Below, piece after piece: positions 35,593-46,964 of a DNA stretch of 64,000 bases. The DNA lies in assembly GCA_008973525.1 (NCBI GenBank), contig WACJ01000131.1:744001-808000 (forward strand), read 5' to 3'. The DNA is from Stenopsyche tienmushanensis (taxonomy: Eukaryota > Arthropoda > Insecta > Trichoptera > Stenopsychidae). A program made the position numbers and the translations under genes. The stretch's first letter is position 1, and every line of letters starts with the position of its first letter. The notes under the pieces were generated by a model. The model was not told where the DNA came from and searched no databases. It saw only the letters and a program-made list of their open reading frames with translations.

Positions 35593-36259
35593 ATGTCACT
35601 GGACGAGACGCGTCAGTCGCAGCGGCCTTATCGATATGGCATGGTGCTTTTGTGCATCGGTGCCTTGATCAACTGGCTGGGCCTGGCCGAGAACTATGTG
35701 GAGCCCGTCCGTTACATCGGAGTGGCCTGTATTATAGCCGGAGCGCTGCTAATATGCGCTGCCATGTGCTGTTGGCTTCAAGCGCCGGGACCTCGTCCTC
35801 CAACTCATCACAATCAAGTAAATACATTCGATCATTCATCCGTATTTGATATGCTTGAATGCTTAAAATTAATAATTATTTTTTCTATTTCAGATGGAAG
35901 ATCCGATTCACGTTATTACAGTTCCGAGCGATGAAGAAATAATGCAGCAGAAACCACCCGATTACGATTCGGTTGCGGGCGCTCCGCCTACGTATGACGA
36001 TGCCATAAAATTAAACCCGGCTCAATTCCTCCCGTCCGTCCACATGCCGAGCAACAGCAACCAAAGACATAACGAATCGCCGAGGACGACTTCGAGCACA
36101 TTGTCGACGGCGCCGCTGAACGTCTTATTACCACCGTCCAATAACAATACGAGAGAGGAGATTCCCGGACAGTTGGAGAGCATAGAGATCCAATGCAGCG
36201 CAGCACAAATACCCAAAACGCCTCCTCCCCCGTATCGATCAGTCAGAGCGATCAGATGA
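35593..36259 (+). CDS. two-pass membrane protein with three PPxY motifs
   Basis: Two coding exons, 35593-35817 and 35894-36259, joined in phase 0 by a 76-bp GT-AG intron; 196 residues. A good acceptor at 35589-35590 just before the ATG implies an upstream non-coding exon. Hydrophobic segments at about residues 15-32 and 40-62 form a membrane hairpin. The C-terminal tail, which would face the cytoplasm if the short N-terminus does too, is proline-rich and carries PPDY (96-99), PPTY (106-109) and PPPY (186-189). PPxY motifs bind WW domains, above all of Nedd4-family ubiquitin ligases, so an adaptor or ligase-substrate role is a fair inference. The layout resembles small PPxY membrane proteins such as TMEM139, but I do not recognise the orthologue. 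The sequence runs without an obvious break, so it is probably a working gene. The likely poly(A) signal is AATAAA at 37420. Confidence 0.85.
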
Positions 36260-37440
36260 AGGATTTGCTTTAACAATTAGAATATTATTTATGTCGATGG
36301 TTGAATGATTGCATATCGCAATGCGCTGATATTAATTATCAATTATGAACTGTAGCTGCTAATTTATGAAATATTATAATGTATAGGAAATGTGATAAGA
36401 TTCATTCTAAAGTGTTGAAGCAATATGTGTTCTTGAGGACAACAATTATATTAATTGATGTAAATAGAATACGTTTAGCGTTAACGTTTGTACGTTTAAT
36501 AGAACACTTCTACATATCCCCCCCTTTGCTTTTTCTGAATATGCAAAATGAAGCGATAATTGAAATTGCCACTTGGAGTCTGAATATATATATATATACG
36601 TAGAAAGGAAAAACGTCTTTAGTATTTGTATCGTGAAACAAATTATTCGAAGCGTCTTATTGCAGTCATATCCTATTCTATCGTGCAATACTATTTTATA
36701 ACTCTAGTATTTAAAAATTTACAAAATAATAATACGCGAGGTCCATCTGAAAATTTTGCGACGAGAACATTATCTTTTACTAAGCACTAAACTAGTCTTA
36801 ATTCTCCCGTAATATGTGAATTTTATATATTTTCGCCATAAAACGAATAACATACGTTTGTCGGTAATCAATTTAAACGTAGCTCGACTGTATAAAATCT
36901 TAAATGGAGGACTTTTATAATGAAACTTTTGAAATATTCGAATTACAACCGTACATTATTATTTTTATGGGGACCAATGACGCTGTAAACCGATTTCGAC
37001 ACAAAAATTCAATTATACACGCGTGTATAAGAGCGATAGATTTAATATACGATGATGTAGTTAAGTATCAAGCACTGAAATATTTCAAAATCATTTGTGA
37101 GCTTCAAATCGAGCCCTTCACGCGGCCGCCTATATGTGTAAAAAATGTGATAATGCAAAAATATCATTTTGAAAGATAGCGTACATTTTTTACTTCATCC
37201 TTTAACATTCGTAATAGGTGTAAATGGCGTCGATTATAATTTAGTGTGCGTGTCGCTATCGATGCCATCTCTGTTGTTATTATTACACATTTCCTTTTCT
37301 CTGTATAGAATCGAATATAAGTGCATTTATTTACATTGCCACATGATGTGATAAAAGTATTTATTATAAAAGTCGTATTACCTGTTTTATTTTGATTGAT
37401 GTCATGTTTAAAAATGTAAAATAAAAATATTAAAATTTAA
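36260..37440 (+). other. likely 3' untranslated region of the PPxY gene
   Basis: AT-rich, repeat-free sequence. The first plus-strand AATAAA after the stop is at 37420-37425. A 91-codon ATG frame at 36904-37179 (begins MEDFYNETFEIF) has no recognised family and would sit inside this 3' region, so I regard it as chance or, at most, a small unknown gene. Confidence 0.4.
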
Positions 37441-38120
37441 CTCGCTTTTTAATTTACATTGATTACTTGCATGTACCAGTTTTTTCCACAAGCGTAAAAG
37501 TCATATTATTTTTTTAATATATATTTGAATACCAATTGACTAATTGCTTATAACTCTGAATAAGCCTCCGAATAATTTTAATATAATTAATATTAAAATG
37601 TATTTTTCAAACCTTATGCCGCTTTATACACCAACGGTACGATTGATCATCGGCTGAAAGATGGATGTTTTGACCTCCAAAACTACCTATTGTTATTTAA
37701 CCAATAAACCATGGAAATATACTGAATATTTGCCAACACTAGATTGGATTCTAAATTTTATTTTTTAATCCACACAGTGTCAATAAATTTGGAAAATTAT
37801 TAATGACTTATTTTTCAATAATAAATATAATTTCCTTTTAAATTAATATAATGATTTATCCATACCATATAATTAGTCTTAAAAACTCTTTCATCCTAGT
37901 GATTTGATTATAGCTTAAAATGGTCATAATGGTTTTAAAAATCCCTTTGAAAATCATGCATTTTAAGAATTAAAATTTTTGAAATTTATTTTTATATTAA
38001 TAAAGCACAATTAACTAAAATTTATTAGCCAGGTATATTTTTTATATACCCTTTTTAAAAAATCGTCGTTGATTTTTGTCCGTAGCATTCAGTATTTTTT
38101 ACACTAGCAACATTGTGCTA
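37441..38120. other. spacer and RPB4 upstream region
   Basis: AT-rich sequence. No TATA box or element is obvious. The RPB4 transcript start should lie close to 38080-38120, since the ATG is followed at once by conserved coding sequence. Confidence 0.4.
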
Positions 38121-38122
38121 AA

Positions 38123-38782
38123 ATGTCAAGCGGACCGGTCGCTGACATCGTCGAAGAAGACGCGGCAGACTTGCAATTTCCTAAAGGTTTATTGAATTAC
38201 ATTTGTTAAATGGATAAAACACTATTAAATTATCTATTGTTTTATTTATAAACGTAAATTCATCAACAAAAGTGATTGTCATCGGATTCGTCGATTTTGT
38301 ATAAAAATAACCTTAAAATTCATTGAATGTTTGTTGTTTAAAGAGTTTGAAAATGCCGAAACACTCTTGATATCAGAAGTTCACATGCTGTTAGAGCATA
38401 GAAAGGCGCAAAATGAAGCAGCCGAGGAAGAACAAGAATTTTCCGAAGTGTTTATGAAGACGCTCACGTATACGGATCATTTCAAGAAGTTCAACAATAA
38501 GGAAATTATACAGAGCGTTAGAAAGTAATTGTTTTTATTCGAATTTTAAATGAAAACGTACATTTAAAACGTAGTTCTGTAATCATTTAATGTGTTCATA
38601 ATTTCAGTATGTTGATACAAAAGAAGCTGCATAAGTTTGAAGTGGCGAGCTTAGCTAATCTGTGTCCTGAAACGGCCGAAGAAGCGAAAGCGCTGCTTCC
38701 ATCTTTAGAGGGGCGATTTGAGGATGAAGAACTAAGAATAATGCTCGAGGACATCCAAACCAAAAGAAGTCTGCAATATTAG
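38123..38782 (+). CDS. Rpb4: DNA-directed RNA polymerase II subunit RPB4
   Basis: Three exons, 38123-38186, 38344-38524 and 38608-38782, with GT-AG introns and matching phases (1, then 2); 139 residues, against about 142 in human RPB4. With RPB7 it forms the stalk of RNA polymerase II in the nucleus, needed for initiation, RNA contact and mRNA fate. Conserved blocks seen: [44 protein letters not shown], the helical [21 protein letters not shown] (written here to show identity) and [11 protein letters not shown], ending in KRSLQY. These follow fly and human RPB4 closely. The start ATG has A at -3. AATAAA at 38877-38882 is a well-placed poly(A) signal. Introns are short (157 and 83 bp). No defect is seen; orthology is as certain as sequence alone allows. 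Confidence 0.97.
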
Positions 38783-39002
38783 GATGAAGATATTTTCATC
38801 GTGGATCTATATCAAAGAAATCTCTCAAATTTGTCTGTAATTCCTCATGTTTTAATTCCATATAATCATATTTTATAATAAAACCTATTCTATCTATTAA
38901 AAATACATACGTTCTTTTCAAATATCATTCGGAACCCTTTAGGAAGTCTAATATTTTTAACGGTAAGCTCGAAATAACTTATTAAAATCTTTTCTGTTTG
39001 TA

Positions 39003-39420
39003 CTTGAAAATGAGGGTCCCGGCCCAAATAGTATTCCTTTCCTATTCTTGAAAAGATGTGCCAAATCCCTGTCCCTTCCCCTAATGTTAATCTTCAACAA
39101 GTCAAGGAAGAAGGCCAAGGGCTCTGTCGAGGATTTATTGAACTATAGACCCATATCCATTCTATCCGCGTTCTCCGAGTTGTTCGAATCCATTGTCTAC
39201 CCAATCATCACAGATCACATCGACAGCTCCATCAGTGACAAACAGCATGGATTTTGTTCCTGAAGGTCATCTGCTGTAAGGCGTGCATCTTCTCTGCTAT
39301 ACTAACAAGCTGTAGACCTCAGAAGCCAAATATATGCTGTGTATACGGACTTCTCCAGTGGGTTTGATAAAGTTGACCGTGTAATTCCCTTAAACTAGCT
39401 CTAGCACTTCTTTGGCATGA
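39003..39420 (+). mobile_element. jockey-like reverse transcriptase relic
   Basis: The plus strand reads GPNSIPFLFLKRCAKSL, then LNYRPISILSAFSELFESIV, ISDKQHGF and, after a stop and frame changes, YAVYTDFSSGFDKVD. These are the finger and palm motifs of non-LTR reverse transcriptases of the jockey group (NYRPISIL, QHGF, Y-x-DFSKAFD). The YADD box is not found, and stops interrupt the frame, so it is a truncated dead copy. It lies about 120 bp after the RPB4 poly(A) signal. Confidence 0.85.
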
Positions 39421-39639
39421 TTGGTCAGTAGTGATTGGAGAATACGCAGCTTACGAATATTTTGCAACATCCGGAGTACTCTGCTGATATGAAAATCTTC
39501 AAAGAAGTCATGTCAAGAGGGGTCAAAGCTGTGTTTCCATTGTATATATCAATGTATTTCCTTCAGCTGAATATATTTGAAAATTGGTTATGTAGCCGCT
39601 GATACTTTCGCAGACCATTCTAACTAATATTCCATATTT

Positions 39640-40090
39640 TATCAATTAATAAGTCCGGTATCATGGATTCCCCTAGAGACAAATCTTGCATCGGTTCATA
39701 AACTGTTTGGAATTTCTTTGTAAAATAATCTACTAATGGCTATATCTTGAATAATCTTCCAGAAGTTGGATCCATTTCTTCATTGTTTGAAAAGTGCCAT
39801 GCTCTTCAAATTTGTCAAAATCTATCTCTTGATATTGTTGATGGAAAATATGGTGTCGCAAACATCGGATCTGTCAGCCAGTATTCTTCCATATTGTCCT
39901 TTTTGATGTGACCCATCAATAAAATTTATTGAATTCCAGTAATTCAATGTCTTTCCATTTCAGGGACTTTTTAAAATCCTTACACTTTTCAATATTTTGA
40001 CAACGGTACCGATTGCAGACCACGGAATCATTGTCATCGTCTGAGTCCGAATTTCTTGGAAGCCGCAACACAATCACATGTCAATAGATC
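39640..40090 (-). mobile_element. piggyBac-like transposase relic
   Basis: Read on the minus strand from 39916: MGHIKKDNMEEYWLTD, then TPYFPSTISRDRF, RAWHFSNNEE, GRLFKI, PLVDYFTKKFQTVYEP and LSLGESMIP. This order matches the DDE_Tnp_1_7 domain of piggyBac transposases (EYW, TPIF-x-x-x-MSRNRF, LRFLHFxDN, RLWKIRPLLD, CIDESMI). Three in-frame stops (two TGA, one TAG) interrupt it and the expected D before E is G. Upstream, 39940-40090 reads as an acidic and cysteine-containing stretch that may be the N-terminal part after a deletion. No host exon is involved. Confidence 0.8.
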
Positions 40091-40710
40091 ACATTGAATT
40101 TCAACAATTTTCATAGGGAATCACATTATGATTTTGTGCCGAGGGAATTATGTAATATAACTATAGGGGCATAAATAAAATAATATTTTTAATAATCAGT
40201 CTGTATATTGGATATGTCTGTACATACAGTAACATTTAACTTAATGCTATTCGTCACAGAGTGTTGTTTAATTAATAATTCCTCCAAAGTTACGTTAAAT
40301 AGTGGAGATACTAAGTTACTAAAAAAATATTTGAAGGGCCACCGTTGAACATTTTCATTCTTCACAAAATCATAAAATATAGGTTAATTATAACAATTCA
40401 TAAAATAAAAGTCAACAATTTCATGTCATTATGTAATAATATAAACACAGTGAAGAAATGCTGGTGCAACGGCGCCGCATCAAACGTCACCAAAAATTTC
40501 AACTTAAGTCAATGGGCACTTTTGGTTTTGTAAAAGTCTTTTTGTAGGTTTCTTTTTAATTAATATCCTTGACCTTTTGTCTAAACAGTCATCAGTTAAA
40601 CATATATTTAAATATTATAACAAGGATAAAATAAAAATTAGAAGAGGAATATAGAATACTCCAAACAATAATAAAAAAAAGTTCTCTACACATTTGGTTT
40701 AAAACTTTTA
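40091..40710. other. spacer and 3' region of the FAM117 gene
   Basis: AT-rich. No clear AATAAA on the minus strand; an ATTAAA variant lies near 40553. The frame at 40345-40533 (+) is unrecognised. Confidence 0.4.
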
Positions 40711-43700
40711 TCAGTCGTCAGCGGACACTTTACTATCTGATTGCTGTTTCTGTGGAGACGCGGGCGACAGCAGCGTCGGGGGCTGCAACGGTTGGAATGC
40801 AGAGCCGAGGGACGGTCGCAGCTGAAAGCCGACACTCGGCTTGATGGGACTGAGATCGCCGATCGATTTGCTGCTGCCGGCTATATTGTCTGTCGATTTC
40901 AAATTGACCTAAAAATATTAAATCAGGCATTTAAACAATGACACTAAATGGGAAACAGATTTAATCTTAATCGGCTTTTGTTACCTTTTCACACCCATCG
41001 GGTGGTTCTCTTGCAAGAAACCTGTTAATGTGGGGTGACGTTCCTAATCTATTGTTGTCTAAGTCGGGTGATGAACATACACTGCCGCCTATATAAAGCA
41101 AATAAATATTAGCTTTATATAATGTATTGATTTATTTAATGTTATTTATTAAAACGGAAAGCTATCAACAAAACAATTTAAAATCTTGGACTGTCAACTT
41201 GAGTCATTTATATTTTAATTTACTTTATAACTACGTAAAACCAATAACAATGTAAAATTATGAAGGTTAAATATATTCAACTACTTGGGTTAAATGTAAA
41301 AATATATGTTAAATAAGGATTTCAAAATTAAATCACATTCAAAACGATGCGGATGATTAAGATTTACTACAAGGTATATAAATATATTAATTCATAATGT
41401 AAAGAATTCCGACTAAGAAAACCTTGTAGTAAATCTGGTGCATGAGTTAAATTCAGATGCTCAAACATATACAATGAAAAATTAGGTATCTATTAATCAA
41501 AAACTATTTATCAAAATTAGGAGAAATTTCATAAAGTGACAAATTGTTGACCTGGCAGTGAGTGCCTATCCGGAGAGCATCCGCTGGATAGAGATTCTCT
41601 AGACGGAGGGCCTGTTATTTTTATCAGAAGAAATAAACAAGTAAATACTTCGTGAAGACAATCAGCTATTGTAAAAATTGACAAGAACGAATTCTGCACA
41701 AGGTCATCTATACATTCTTCGAATAAAAGCACATTTACCTGACGAGTGTGTACTGTGAGAATGTCTATCATGATGAGCGGGAGTCTGAGTGTTCACTGAT
41801 CGCCTCAAGAGCTCTGCTAATGGAGCTCGGTGACCTTCGGGTGTGACCTGAAAGAACAACAATTTTATTCAACGTGCTGAAACAATGCAAATCCTTCAAC
41901 GACGATAATAAAACATCAAATACTTTGTCTCTGTGCCTTTCCTGTTGTAGCGACGGAGTAGGACAAAGTACAAGTCGCTCAATTTCTTGATTTAGTCCTT
42001 CAACCGAACTTCGAGCCGCTCTCAACGGCACACCGTTTCCAGACTTGAAACCTTGAACTGTAATATAAACGCGCCAATTACAAATATTGTTTTGTCGCAA
42101 TTCAATATGATAAAATTTAAGCGGTTCTCACAAAATACAGGGCTCATAGTCTGCGAAGCATGCTCAGCGGCGTGAGTCGACGGACGGTATGAAGGAGGTG
42201 CTCGCTGTAGACGGTGACGTAAAAACCTATCCAATTTATCTTCCGAACTGAGATTGTTGCCCCCCACTGTTAGCGTTGCTGAAACGCTGCTCGATATTTT
42301 ACTAGGACATTCTTCAGTCTATAAATAAAATAAATCATATGAAGCAATTATTTAATTCATTTAGATTACGGCTCACGAGTGATTTTTGATAGAGTTCAAA
42401 ACTCTCAAAAAAAAAAAAAAATTCCAAACCTGTGTTGCCTTATCGACTTGGAGCAGTCCTGGAAAATAGTAGTCTCGGGACCAATGTCCTCTCTGATAGA
42501 TAGCATCCAACGAGGCTGTCCGTCTAATTGAATTGAGAGGATTCTCATTTTTACCTAAAAATGTTAATAGTTTTATTTAAACATAGACGAAGAAATCATC
42601 ATATAAAGATGGGATAATAGAAATCAAAACAGAACTTGATGATTTTAAATCCAAGTGATTATAATATAAATCGGTAATAAAGCGTAAAAATTATTTGCAA
42701 GATATATCCTCCCATAGTGGAGGAACTTCTCGGGGAGTATTAATGCTGTTTCAGACTGGGCAGGTCCAATGTGGACCAATTATTTAATGTTAGATTATTC
42801 TCGCAAAAATGTGGGAATACGGTGTCGATATATTTATAGATTTCTTCAAGGCATACGACAGTATCGACTGGGAAAAACTTTAGAGAACCATGCTGGAATC
42901 TCGGTTAAGCTGTTGAGGCTGTCGAGTAAGTGCGTATCCGGAGATCTGTTAGTGTAGTATGCTCCGACCCCTCGGAGCCCTCTTGGAGCCATTCGAAGTG
43001 ACGATAGGTGTCAGACGGGGGGATGCCCTCCCCTCGTTGCTTTTAAATATTGCGCTAGAGGCGATTATAAAAGAGACTGGCAGATCGGACCCGCAGATCC
43101 ATGAAAGGATGATAAAAAGAAAATTATACTGTAAAATGACTGCATAAAGGATATTTTTTGTTGAACAAAGGGACAGAAAACTACAGGAGACAAGGAACTT
43201 TTAAAAATGAATTGTCACTTAGCACATTACGTCCGGGAAGCATATTAATATGTCCTATGTGAGCCGATGTTTACGTACGGAAAGCATATGAATTACTTAG
43301 TTGTGAATAATAAATTATATGAATTACGCCATGTTTTTTCACATTTTTTGCCATTACCCGTCTCATGAGGTTTTTGTTGAAACTATTTTTTAAAAAATGA
43401 GCATCGTCCCAATACACAGAGTGATCAAAAACTATGGGTAAACGCACGCAAAGTTTACCCGTATATGTACGGTAAATCAGTCAGCGGTCATAAAAAATAT
43501 ATATTTAACAAAAATGGTTATGCTATCCTCAATATCGAGTGAATGAGGATGTGAATGCATGATACAGACTCCCTGTGAATGGACATTGAAGAGAACCATA
43601 GTTCTGCAGTGGACTGTTTGTGGCTGCACTATGATGATGATGATATTATCAGTAAATATTTAGCGCAATCATTAGACTTGGAGATGTTTGTCGTATTTAA

Positions 43701-46700
43701 TTACTTAAAAATGATTTATGAGACATTTTCAGAATTTAAGGTTTGTTCAATAACTTAATAGTTTATCGGAATAATCCACTACTTGGAACCTACTTGTTGA
43801 TTGCTTGTCGGACATGATGTGATCCAGTTAGATTTTTCTTTGCGAAATTATATTTAACACAATTTTTTAACTGAACATTGTCTATCTTGTATTCTTACAA
43901 TAATGAGATAGAATGTTGATCAGACCTAATGCACACAGCTACTAATTATGATTGAAATGTAACATTATTTTAATGTCACATTATTTCTTAATTTTATAGA
44001 ATACCCTCCCACAGATAGTATACTCATTTTTTCATAATACTTAGTATTAACACAGGTGCAATTTGAAAACGTTATTTCCTTTCGGTTCATCCCTCAATTG
44101 TTAATATTTTCTTTCGTTTTAAATATAAATTTTATATCCGGTTAATGACAAGTGGAGCTTAAATCTTAAATTGGTTTTAAATAATATTCATATTCACTAC
44201 TATATAAAGGATTTTAAATCACAATGACAACGTACAATGTACACTATGCACCTCGGATCTCTCATCTCCAATGATGGAAAAATAAGAAGAATCACAATGG
44301 CCAAATCAGACATGACTCGGTTTTATTAATATTTCAATATGCTGCCGAAACATAAAGCCACACATTCTTAACGCATTCTTTATGTCTTTGGAAACGTGAC
44401 AAGAGACGAGAAGAATTTGGTCGTAGTCAGTGCCGTTGTTCTACAAGACATTCTTTGATTGCAGCCCTTCAAAAAGCCGTATTCATAGAAGAATGGCGAA
44501 GAGGTTACGATCCTCCACAATGAAGGACAGATTTAAAGGAGAGATAAAGGATATGTATGTATGTTATTGGTTGTTAATTGATTTTTAATTAATAATCAGG
44601 ATATTTGTTATTTAAGATGTATATTAATGATTTAAACTATCAGTCTGTAAAGCGCGGTAATTCTTTATCGCATAAATTCTAAAACAATTTGTATTTTTTT
44701 AAATTTGACTCTTAACAACTACAGTAGAACCTCGATTATCCGAATTTTATCCGGAAGTTTACTAATTGTTTAATATCAGAAGATGGAAGCTATGAGCGAA
44801 AAGTTATGAAAGAATTAGGAAGTATAGAAGTAGAATTTTGAATTTTTTAAAATTTAAATATCAGTTTAAACTGACGAAAAAGGAAATGAAAACGATGAAA
44901 GATATTTGTCTTTTCACAGTCGTAATATATATAAAATACTGGTTTCAAGCCTCTGTCGGATATTCAGCAACGAGAAACGACTTACACTTATTAAAAGAAC
45001 TGGTATCCTTTGAAAATATAAACCAAACAATGGCCAAAGTTATCATGAAAATAATACTGGGCCATTTATGGTACTTGTCGGAAGATTTAGCGTCTTTGCA
45101 TTTTTTTGATGACGAACTTTCAGTTATGAGAAAAATACGGTAGATGCACTAAACATCGAAGGTGTAGAAGATTGCCCGAAAAGAAAAAGCATTGATGTCG
45201 AACACATCACCGAAAAAAGCATAGAAGACTTTGTGACTAGCAATTCTTTATAATGTTTCCAGATACAGGGTATCTCATCACAGTTTTTGAATAAAGTTGT
45301 TGAAATTTGGAAGGATTTCTCTGATTTTAAGACTGCAAGAAAATGGTCCATTATATACGGGTAGTGATTACAGAATGATATATCCTGATACAAAAAAATC
45401 AACGCTTGTATCCTGAATATTTATGATTTTAATATTAAAAGGGTATCCTTATTTTTTAATCTAACATTAATTTTACATGTAAATGTTTTATATTAATAAA
45501 TACAAGTCATTAAGACAGTGTTTATCAATAATCTGCAACAGGTGACTCCAGAATAATCTCGGCTTTCATCCTGGACACTACCTTATTCTAATGCGCGCCC
45601 TGAAGCAACATTCATTCGAAAGAGGGGAACCTAACGTGCAACTGTTTGAACAATATTCAATCTGCTATCGATAATGTACCCGTCGATATGCTGTAAAGAG
45701 TGGAGAGAAGCTTCAAAACTCGACTATCTCAATGCTTTGAACAGAACGGAGTCCACCTAAATAATATAATTTTTAAAACTTAATAATAAAAATTTAAACG
45801 TCTCTCTGCAACACGGAAACATAATTAAACTGATATAATTTATATTGTTTGTGTTATTCATTTTTAAAATAAGGTAGTTTCCCTGCCACACCCTGCATCT
45901 AACCAAGCAATACCGGGCCAATTTAAGTTTTTTCATGTCATATTTGGACAAAAATTAATTAACACTGTCATCATTATATTTGATACTTATTACTTATTAA
46001 GCTTTTTGCCAAAATGTACATTAAAAAATAGAGATTTATATTAAAATATATTAATTTGCAACGGGTTTTGGAAGACGTATTAAATGGAAATATAATAAAA
46101 AATAAAGACCAATTGGATACAAACTGGAATTTAGATTGGATGCTGTGGGCAACCTTAATCTTTCCCGGAATGTCGAAGAGCCATTGATGCGATGTCTTGC
46201 TATCGACAATTATTTACTGAACAAAACCCTCGCCGTTAACGTGTAAAGACTACCTCGTTTAACGCTGCTTCATTTAGCATTCAGAATTATTGGGACGCGT
46301 TAAGCAGGATATTACAATATATTCAACTGCGAGAAAAATGTATGCGTTCGGGATAAGTGTATATTATTGACATTATAAAAAATGAGTATTTTTATGAAAT
46401 TATGTACCATATAATAATAAAATAATAATTTTTGAATCAATATAATAATTTGAATCAATGTTACCAGTTAAAAAATAGCTCAATTTATTCGCTGTCTGAT
46501 GCATCATTTGTTAATTTTATTTTTTTTAATGGCAACTATACATTTTTTTGGATTTAAAATTGCATTGACAGTATTGACAAGTCCTTGAGGATATTTGTTT
46601 TATTGACGATTAAAATGACAAATGTGCGATTAGGGTTTGTTTTGAGTTTAAAACGACTGGGTAATTAGAGTGGATCGATAGTCTGGGTGTAGGAGAGCCG

Positions 46701-46873
46701 GTTGGGGCAGGTCTGGGGTCGCGCTCGCACGAACAAAGAGCCGGATGAGATTTACCTGTCCCCGCGTGGGTGGAGGGCGGCGGGCTGCGGGGCGCGGGTC
46801 GCGGGTGCCGCACCAGCGCGGCCACCGGCAGCGTGGCGCGCAGAGGCGGCGCCGCCCGCCCGCGCCCCGCCAT
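40711..46873 (-). CDS. FAM117/GLCCI1 family protein
   Basis: Eight exons fit in phase: 46873-46756, 42554-42430, 42318-42132, 42057-41924, 41847-41739, 41611-41552, 41088-40985, 40908-40711; 344 residues. The ATG at 46873 is the first true ATG in the open frame of exon 1. Family blocks in order: PLRATLPVAAL (about 11-21), RRTASLDAIY (50-59), DKATQTEE (77-84), SSVEGLNQEIERLV (160-173), EGHRAPL (192-198), REPPDGCEKV (270-279) and a proline-rich tail with GSAFQPLQPP. All recur in vertebrate FAM117A/B and GLCCI1, which are 450-590 residues long, so this is a short version. The molecular role of the family is poorly known. RRTAS is a basophilic-kinase-type site. KATQT (78-82) and NTQT (207-210) fit motifs bound by the LC8 dynein light chain. 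Intron 1 (4.2 kb) is filled with transposon relics, while the others are short. It is convergent with RPB4. Confidence 0.9.
42700..43145 (+). mobile_element. RTE-like reverse transcriptase relic in intron 1
   Basis: Plus-strand pieces in shifting frames: EELLGEY, a FRLGRSNVDQLFNVR-like block (family: GFRxxRSTxDQIF), then IDFFKAYDSIDWEKL (family: DFKKAFDSVxWEKL) and, further on, RRGDALPSLLLNIALE (family: RQGDPLSPLLFNLVLE). This is the palm of a non-LTR retrotransposon of RTE-like type. Frameshifts separate the blocks and no YADD follows. It lies antisense inside FAM117 intron 1 and is absent from any exon. Confidence 0.85.
43555..43650 (+). mobile_element. retrotransposon 3' end with ATG-repeat tail
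   Basis: TCCCTGTGAATGGACATTGAA, CATAGTTCTGCAGTGGACTGT and TTGTGGCTGCACTATGATGATGATGA. The same end recurs at 54165-54243 inside a UBE4B intron. Simple tails of this sort are usual at the 3' end of RTE-like elements, so it likely belongs with the relics at 42700 and 44230. Confidence 0.6.
44225..44560 (+). mobile_element. retrotransposon ORF C-terminal relic
   Basis: The plus strand reads, across frames, LGSLISNDGK, RRITMAKSDMTR and further fragments; the pattern YLGSxISxDG-x-x-EIxxRIxxAK is the thumb region of RTE/R1-like reverse transcriptases. Stops and frame changes are frequent. Same orientation as the fragment at 42700, possibly from a second copy because a 3' end lies between them. Confidence 0.55.
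44722..44760 (+). mobile_element. single pogo-like terminus
   Basis: TACAGTAGAACCTCGATTATC closely resembles the ends of pogo/Tigger-like transposons and includes the flanking TA. I did not find the opposite end nearby, so it is a solo end or a broken MITE. Confidence 0.45.
44838..45345 (+). mobile_element. transposon-associated protein relic
   Basis: A 101-codon frame (44838-45143) reads YWFQASVGYSATRNDLHLLK, then ILGHLWYLSEDLASLHFFDD, and after a stop continues with HITEKSIEDFVTSNSL and ISSQFLNKVVEIW. I remember this block from repetitive proteins scattered in arthropod and cnidarian genomes (family pattern W-x-x-A-x-x-A-x-x-A-x-x-DL, then HLWYLSEELVALAFFD, then L-x-x-FVTxNT). Those are generally linked to DNA transposons, but I cannot name the superfamily. 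The stop and frame change mark it as dead. It lies in FAM117 intron 1. Confidence 0.55.
45350..46690. other. FAM117 intron 1, no further feature recognised
   Basis: AT-rich intron sequence. No coding block or terminal repeat that I recognise. A CG-richer patch at 46130-46340 looks like an old insertion. Confidence 0.4.
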
Positions 46874-46960
46874 CCGACAACGCGCACACCGCCACAACAC
46901 CGACACCGCACACCACTACGCGTCGCCACTGCACGCCGACACCCGATCCAAACACTCCTT
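46690..46960. promoter_or_regulatory. GC-rich island at the FAM117 5' end
   Basis: A sharply bounded GC- and CG-rich block in AT-rich DNA covers exon 1 of the FAM117 gene and its upstream edge. The many overlapping open frames here on both strands are a by-product of GC richness. It likely contains the promoter; no TATA box is seen, which fits a GC-rich promoter. Confidence 0.6.
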
Positions 46961-46964
46961 ATTA

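Noticed and set aside
36904..37179. 91-codon ATG frame after the PPxY gene
   Set aside because: No family recognised; it lies before the first AATAAA and so probably within that gene's 3' untranslated region.
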